Position numbers and translations under genes: made by a program. Positions 28,690 through 32,279 of a stretch of 32,279 bases of DNA are shown piece by piece. The notes beneath the pieces were generated by a model, which saw only the letters and a list, made by a program, of their open reading frames with translations, was not told where the DNA came from and searched no databases. Within the stretch, counting starts at the first letter, position 1. Every line of letters starts with the position of its first letter. Origin of the DNA: a virus; IMG/VR virus record IMGVR_UViG_3300027741_000016, positions 1 to 32,279 of that record. One strand, given 5' to 3'.

Positions 28690-29236
28690 CGGTGGCAGCC
28701 CTCCCCACGTCCCGGAACGCAGACACCCACGCCATACGCTGCTCCGCCGTCAGCGGCCCGCCTGACGTGCCGGCCGCCTGGTCCAAGTACGCTTTGACGG
28801 CATCCCGTGCGTGGGGCTGCCGCGCACCAAGCGACACGCCGCGGAGCCGGGCCTCGCGGGCCGCCAGGCGGAGATCCTCGATTGCCGCCCCGGTCTTAAT
28901 CCGTGGCTCTGCCTGGCCGGCGTCGTACTCGAGCACGTTGGCGAGCTCGTCGCACAGAGCGCCCAACATGGCAGCGTCTTGGCTCGCCGTGGGGCCGATG
29001 AACTTGCCGCGAAGCGTGAACAGGAGCGGGGCAGGGGGGGCCGGTGGCATTGGCTGCTGGTCCTGGCCAAAGTGCTCCAGCCCAACCGCCACAACGCAGC
29101 CGGCGGCCATCGCCGCGGCCAGCATGTAGCGTGGCTCAATGCCCTTGGCGTTGGCCCGCAGCTTGGCAAACTCGGCCACGAGCTGCGGCCAGAAGCAGAC
29201 AACGGCCGCAGCCGCGAGGATGATCATGTACGTCAT
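28676..29236 (-). CDS. Hypothetical membrane protein, 186 aa
   Basis: The start ATG 29236 overlaps the preceding stop (ATGA). Two hydrophobic segments, TYMIILAAAAVVCFWPQLVA and YMLAAAMAAGCVVAVGL, are separated by a basic loop (KLRANAKGIEPR). The rest is soluble and helical (SQDAAMLGALCDELANVLEY, IEDLRLAAREARLRGVSLGA) and ends FRDVGRAATDAAR. Two N-terminal membrane segments with a soluble C-terminal domain suggest a holin/spanin-like or membrane adaptor protein, but no family is recognised. It precedes the cysteine peptidase gene and overlaps it by 14 nt. Confidence 0.65.
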   Translation of the reverse strand: MTYMIILAAAAVVCFWPQLVAEFAKLRANAKGIEPRYMLAAAMAAGCVVAVGLEHFGQDQQPMPPAPPAPLLFTLRGKFIGPTASQDAAMLGALCDELANVLEYDAGQAEPRIKTGAAIEDLRLAAREARLRGVSLGARQPHARDAVKAYLDQAAGTSGGPLTAEQRMAWVSAFRDVGRAATDAAR

Positions 29237-29607
29237 GCCTGTGCCATCCTGACAAGAGGGAGAAGGGCCTCGACGGCACCGCCGGCCGCGAGGAGAACCA
29301 GATTGCGAACGGCCGGGCGAATGGCCCACCAGATCGGCAGGAACGTCTTGGGGACCGCCAGGATGGCCACAGCGTCAAACAGGTCGGCCACGGCCTGGAC
29401 GCACCAAGCCTTCTTGTCTGAGTTGTCGGCCGGCAGCGAATCCGCAGTGGCGATGACAATCCGCAGAAGCGAGATCGATAGCTCGGAGAACTCCGCCACC
29501 GTCAGACCGTTTGACGCAGCCGCGATAGCAGCGCCGACAAACGCTTGGACCCTCTGCTCGAGGTCGTAGAGATTGTTGGCAATCGTGTTTGGTTGGCTGC
29601 TGATCAT
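29233..29607 (-). CDS. Hypothetical protein, 124 aa
   Basis: MISSQPNTIANNLYDLEQRV begins the protein, which continues with helical segments (QAFVGAAIAAASNGLTVAEF, SISLLRIVIATADSLPADNS) and an apolar C-terminal part VRNLVLLAAGGAVEALLPLV. The start overlaps the zinc-ribbon gene stop (ATGA), and its own stop overlaps the next start. The in-frame extension to 29754 was rejected because it covers the zinc-ribbon gene. A peripheral or membrane-associated protein is predicted; no family recognised. Confidence 0.65.
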   Translation of the reverse strand: MISSQPNTIANNLYDLEQRVQAFVGAAIAAASNGLTVAEFSELSISLLRIVIATADSLPADNSDKKAWCVQAVADLFDAVAILAVPKTFLPIWWAIRPAVRNLVLLAAGGAVEALLPLVRMAQA

Positions 29608-29768
29608 TTGCGCCTCGGCTTTGCCCAGATCTCTGCCAGTGGCACTTCTCGTTTCCGACGCTCTTGGCATTGTGTGCAGACCACGTACTGGAGTTGCACG
29701 TCGCCACACCGACGGCTTGAATCGACACGCATCCTCTCGCCGCAGGCGCGGCACTTAGCCGGCGACAT
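29604..29768 (-). CDS. Small zinc-ribbon protein, 54 aa
   Basis: MSPAKCRACGERMRVDSSRR is followed by CGDVQLQYVVCTQCQERRKR and a basic tail. Cys6/Cys9 and Cys31/Cys34 form two CxxC knuckles spaced as in a zinc ribbon. ATG 29768 has GAGG 8 nt upstream and overlaps the prohead protease stop by 14 nt; the in-frame start at 29804 is less likely. The family resembles small prokaryotic zinc-finger proteins often found in phages. A nucleic-acid or protein-binding role is possible. Confidence 0.8.
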   Translation of the reverse strand: MSPAKCRACGERMRVDSSRRCGDVQLQYVVCTQCQERRKREVPLAEIWAKPRRK

Positions 29769-30795
29769 GCCGCAGCCTCGCAATGGCAAGCGCCCCGAGA
29801 GCACGCGACGCTGCGAGCTTGGTATTGGCGCTCAAGAACCTTTGAACCGGTCCATCGACAGTCGAGGGCGTATCGTCAATCCAGACGTCGACTTCGTAGC
29901 CAGCCGCACGGGCCGCGTCTCGCTTGTTGGAGTCTGGGCCGGCAAAGATCACGGCCGCCAGGTCGGAGTCGGGGCCGATGGCCGACATCACCTCGGCCCG
30001 GTTGGCGTCGTTGTCCGCCCGCCTGGTCGTCATGATCACCGTGTTGCCAAGCTGGACGGCCTCTTCGATGAAACAAAGCCAGAGGCCGGGGGCCTCGGTA
30101 AACGTCTGGTCGTAGTCGATCGAGATCACAAGACCGGCGCCGACGAGCTGCTCGTTGGCCTCGTCCTCGCCGTCGGCCTGGTTGGGATCCTGGCCGGCAG
30201 CCTGGCTGTCGTAGGACTGCATTGGCACGAGCACGCCGCGGGCCGCTTTCCATCGCTCCAGAGCACGAACGCCAACGCTGGCCGCGGCGTAGGCCGGCGT
30301 GGCCACGATCGAGACGTCGTAGAGCTCCTGCACCTCTCGGATCGTGCGGATGGCCTGGCCTCGCTCGTCGGTGGTCCACGACTCGGAAGACGGGCTCACG
30401 GTGAACGCGAAGCTTGCCCCGGTGAGATCGCCCCGGCGGATCAGCGTAGACAGATCCTTTGCCAGCTGCGTGTCGGGAGCGTCTGCCGAGAACCGGAGGC
30501 CCTTTTCGTCACTTGCCAGAGTCAGCGTCCCGCTTGAGGTCCGGGCCAGCAGGAGATCGGGGTTGTGGTTGTAGGTCAGCACAACGTCGGGCTTGCTTCG
30601 CCTCGATAGCACCTTGTCGAAGGCTCCAGGGGCCAGCACCTCTCGGAAACCGCCAAGGTCGTTCGACTGCGACGAGTAGCGGGCGGCGTATCCCTTGAAC
30701 TTCATGCCGCCGCCGGCGCCGCGCGTCTTTACAAACGCCAGCTTCTTCGGCATCTCGCCCATCAGCAGAAAACGACGTTCAACCGACGATGACAT
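29755..30795 (-). CDS. HK97-type prohead protease fused to a HAD-like domain
   Basis: A 346-aa protein in two parts. Residues about 25-190 are an HK97 family prohead protease (peptidase family U35/S78): MKFKGYAARYSSQSNDLGGF, EVLAPGAFDKVL, His77 in VVLTYNHNPDLLLARTSSGT, and Ser128 in LTGASFAFTV. It cleaves capsid delta domains and itself during maturation. After a polar linker (YDSQAAGQDPNQADGEDEAN) residues about 220-315 carry HAD-superfamily motifs: I, Asp227-Tyr-Asp229 in VISIDYDQTFT; II, Thr256 in VIMTTRR; III, Lys291 in KRDAARAAG; IV, Asp307-Asp308 in VWIDDTPS. Such a fusion is not a feature of the family I know. It overlaps the portal by 17 nt. Confidence 0.9.
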   Translation of the reverse strand: MSSSVERRFLLMGEMPKKLAFVKTRGAGGGMKFKGYAARYSSQSNDLGGFREVLAPGAFDKVLSRRSKPDVVLTYNHNPDLLLARTSSGTLTLASDEKGLRFSADAPDTQLAKDLSTLIRRGDLTGASFAFTVSPSSESWTTDERGQAIRTIREVQELYDVSIVATPAYAAASVGVRALERWKAARGVLVPMQSYDSQAAGQDPNQADGEDEANEQLVGAGLVISIDYDQTFTEAPGLWLCFIEEAVQLGNTVIMTTRRADNDANRAEVMSAIGPDSDLAAVIFAGPDSNKRDAARAAGYEVDVWIDDTPSTVDGPVQRFLSANTKLAASRALGALAIARLRHVAG

Positions 30796-32182
30796 CTTGA
30801 GCTCCGCTCATAAGGGGATTGGCTGGACCGTCGCTTGGCAGGTCGATCGGCTGGTTGGGGGCAGCGGCCGGCAGAGTTGCCGGGGCCGGGCTTTGCATCC
30901 CCTGCTCGGCTGCGGCCTTGAGCGTCGAGAAGCCCAACTGCAAAAACGTTTGGTCGGCAGCTGGCTCGTCGAGGATGGGCAGGTCCTCGAGCTCGCGGAT
31001 CTCGTTGGGCGTGATGGCGCCCATGTTGAACATCTGCTGGTACAGGTGAGCGCGGCCCGTGGCGTCCGCCCGCAGGAGCCCGCGGTTGTCGAGCTTTGAG
31101 TAAACGTCCGGGCCATAGTTGCCCAAGACCGAGATGTCGATTGCGCTTTCGATCCGATGCTGCCACGGCAGCAGGCAGAAGACCTGAGCGGAAATGAACT
31201 CTTGCTCAACCGTCGAGTATTTCATTGCCGACGTGTCGCCAATCAGCGTGGACGGCACGCCGTAGATTCTGGCGATCTCGCCAACGATTGCCTGGCGTTG
31301 CTGCATGTACTGGGAACTCTCCAGCGAGTTGCCGTCAAGCGTCTTGGCGGTCACGCTCTTCGGCAGCACGGCAACCTTGCCGCGGTTGCGCGGCCCGCCG
31401 TAAGCGTCACGCCAGCCGGCCCGGAGGGCCTGCATCCCTTCCTCTGGGATCTTCTCGCTCGTCTCCAAAACGGTGTCTGGCCGCGCGCTGTTGTCCCAAA
31501 ATGCGGAGGCCGCGATGTCCAGTTTTCTTGCGAGAGATACTGACGTCCCGCACAGGTCGGCCGGCATTTGCCCAAGGTAGCCGTTATCCGAGAGCCATCG
31601 GCAGTGCAGGATTTCGCCTTGGTCGTAAATGTCTTGGCGGCCGTAGGCGTCCTGGTAAACATATTCAAGCGAGTTGTCCGAGAGCCGCCGCGTGATCATC
31701 CGGCTCGGATGGAGCGGAATCAGCTGCGTGCAGAAGCCGCGCTCGCCTGGCACGATTCGGCTGAAAGCGTTGCCGTACAACCCGGTGTGAAAAACCGTCT
31801 GCTCCATCCACGAGTAGGTCGACTGCCAGCCGTTGGGCTGGCGGGTCAGAACCGGATAGCACGGGATGTCGATGGCCGGCCGTTTCTTCCGGTCGCCGCT
31901 GTGCATGATCTCAAGGGGCATACACGCGATCGACTGCGAGATGAACCGCAGGCAGGCTAGAATCGCCGTAACGCGTACGGCCGTCTGGGCCGTCAGCCGG
32001 TCCATCGGCTCGATGCCCCAGTACTGCGGGGCAAGAGCGTCGAGAGCCCGGAGCGTCACGACATCATCTGGATGCCAGACGGCCTCCTCGTCGTCAGATG
32101 ATGCTGATCGACCAGTCAGCCACTCCGTCGTCGTCGCTAGTGGACGCGAGAGCCAATCCCATGATGAGCGCGACGATGCCAT
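30779..32182 (-). CDS. Portal protein, HK97 gp3 family
   Basis: A 467-aa portal. Conserved pieces include TAQTAVRVTAILACLRFISQ, SIACMPLEIM, TRQPNGWQSTYSWMEQTVFH, TGLYGNAFSRIV, QLIPLHPSRM, LHCRWLSDNGYLGQMPADLC, and RIYGVPSTLIGDTSAMKYST followed by VEQEFISAQVFCLLPW. These are the portal wing and stem blocks of the Phage_portal family. The C-terminus is a Pro/Ala tail. It starts at ATG 32182, inside the terminal repeat (same bases as 42-44), with AGAGAAAA upstream, and overlaps the large terminase C-terminus by 89 nt in another frame. The portal is the dodecameric DNA gate at the capsid vertex. Confidence 0.95.
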   Translation of the reverse strand: MASSRSSWDWLSRPLATTTEWLTGRSASSDDEEAVWHPDDVVTLRALDALAPQYWGIEPMDRLTAQTAVRVTAILACLRFISQSIACMPLEIMHSGDRKKRPAIDIPCYPVLTRQPNGWQSTYSWMEQTVFHTGLYGNAFSRIVPGERGFCTQLIPLHPSRMITRRLSDNSLEYVYQDAYGRQDIYDQGEILHCRWLSDNGYLGQMPADLCGTSVSLARKLDIAASAFWDNSARPDTVLETSEKIPEEGMQALRAGWRDAYGGPRNRGKVAVLPKSVTAKTLDGNSLESSQYMQQRQAIVGEIARIYGVPSTLIGDTSAMKYSTVEQEFISAQVFCLLPWQHRIESAIDISVLGNYGPDVYSKLDNRGLLRADATGRAHLYQQMFNMGAITPNEIRELEDLPILDEPAADQTFLQLGFSTLKAAAEQGMQSPAPATLPAAAPNQPIDLPSDGPANPLMSGAQDVIVG

Positions 32183-32279
32183 CGATTTTCTCTGTGGATC
32201 GGGCCTTGTCGGGCTTGATGTTGCCGTTTGAGTCCGTGTAGAGCGCGACGTTGCCCGCCATCCACGTGAGCACAGGATT
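32094..32279 (-). CDS. terL: Terminase large subunit, C-terminal end (continuation of 1-1599)
   Basis: After the junction the terminase frame continues with STSDDDGVADWSISII and stops at TGA 32096-32094. Bases 32139-32279 repeat positions 1-141, so only 32094-32138 adds new sequence (14 codons plus stop). The same DNA encodes the portal N-terminus in a different frame, an overlap of 89 nt. The continuity of the frame over the joined ends supports the circular reading. Confidence 0.9.
   Translation of the reverse strand, partial: NPVLTWMAGNVALYTDSNGNIKPDKARSTEKIDGIVALIMGLALASTSDDDGVADWSISII
32139..32279. repeat. Terminal direct repeat, right copy
   Basis: This stretch is identical to positions 1-141 over its whole length. 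Collapsing the two copies gives a circular molecule of 32,138 bp with uninterrupted terminase and portal genes. Confidence 0.95.

Overview
The window reads as a complete temperate, tailed dsDNA phage genome of HK97-like siphovirus organisation, from a GC-rich bacterium. Its first 141 bases recur exactly as its last 141 bases, so the molecule closes into a circle of about 32,138 bp, and the large terminase gene and the terminase/portal overlap run through the junction. Everything except the integrase is encoded on the minus strand, mostly in tightly coupled genes that share ATGA, GTGA or TAATG start/stop overlaps.

Layout, following minus-strand transcription. (1) Lysogeny and attachment region, about 8.6-10.1 kb: a plus-strand tyrosine integrase ending in a run of 24 G; an attP candidate equal to the 3' part of a tRNA-Arg(ACG) gene; direct repeats beside it; and a minus-strand excisionase-like gene. 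(2) Early/replication operon, 8.57 down to 3.43 kb: a promoter overlapped by a perfect inverted repeat, four small genes, a Sak4-like RecA/AAA ATPase, an SSB-like protein ending DDIPF, a winged-helix protein, a DnaB-type helicase and an initiator-like winged-helix gene with iteron-like repeats inside it (candidate origin). It ends with a small secreted protein and an intrinsic terminator. (3) A 47-aa membrane protein, RusA resolvase, an HTH protein and an HNH nuclease, leading into small and large terminase. (4) Head genes, 32.2 down to 25.2 kb: portal, prohead protease fused to a HAD-like domain, an unusual 3-kb insert of eight small or membrane genes including a papain-like cysteine peptidase, then the major capsid protein. 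(5) Connector and tail genes, 25.2 down to 18.4 kb: connector, head closure, gp10-like, tail terminator, two tail-tube paralogues, tail-assembly chaperones with a textbook -1 frameshift site, and tape measure. (6) Tail tip and fibres, 19.6 down to 11.7 kb: unrecognised tip proteins, Cys-rich proteins and two sets of related fibre genes. (7) A calcineurin-like phosphoesterase and a DUF6378-like protein close the late operon.

Host: the Cys-rich GACC-type motif, the integrase with a degenerate HxxR box and the Cys-rich 123-aa protein resemble sequences I associate with Planctomycetota. This is an inference from recall, not a demonstrated assignment. No classical endolysin (amidase, muramidase, glucosidase, transglycosylase) and no CI-like repressor is recognisable. 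The most exciting hypothesis is that the membrane-anchored C1A-type peptidase and the surrounding small membrane proteins between protease and capsid genes form an unorthodox, protein-cleaving lysis or entry module. Second is the capsid-maturation protease carrying a HAD phosphatase-like domain.
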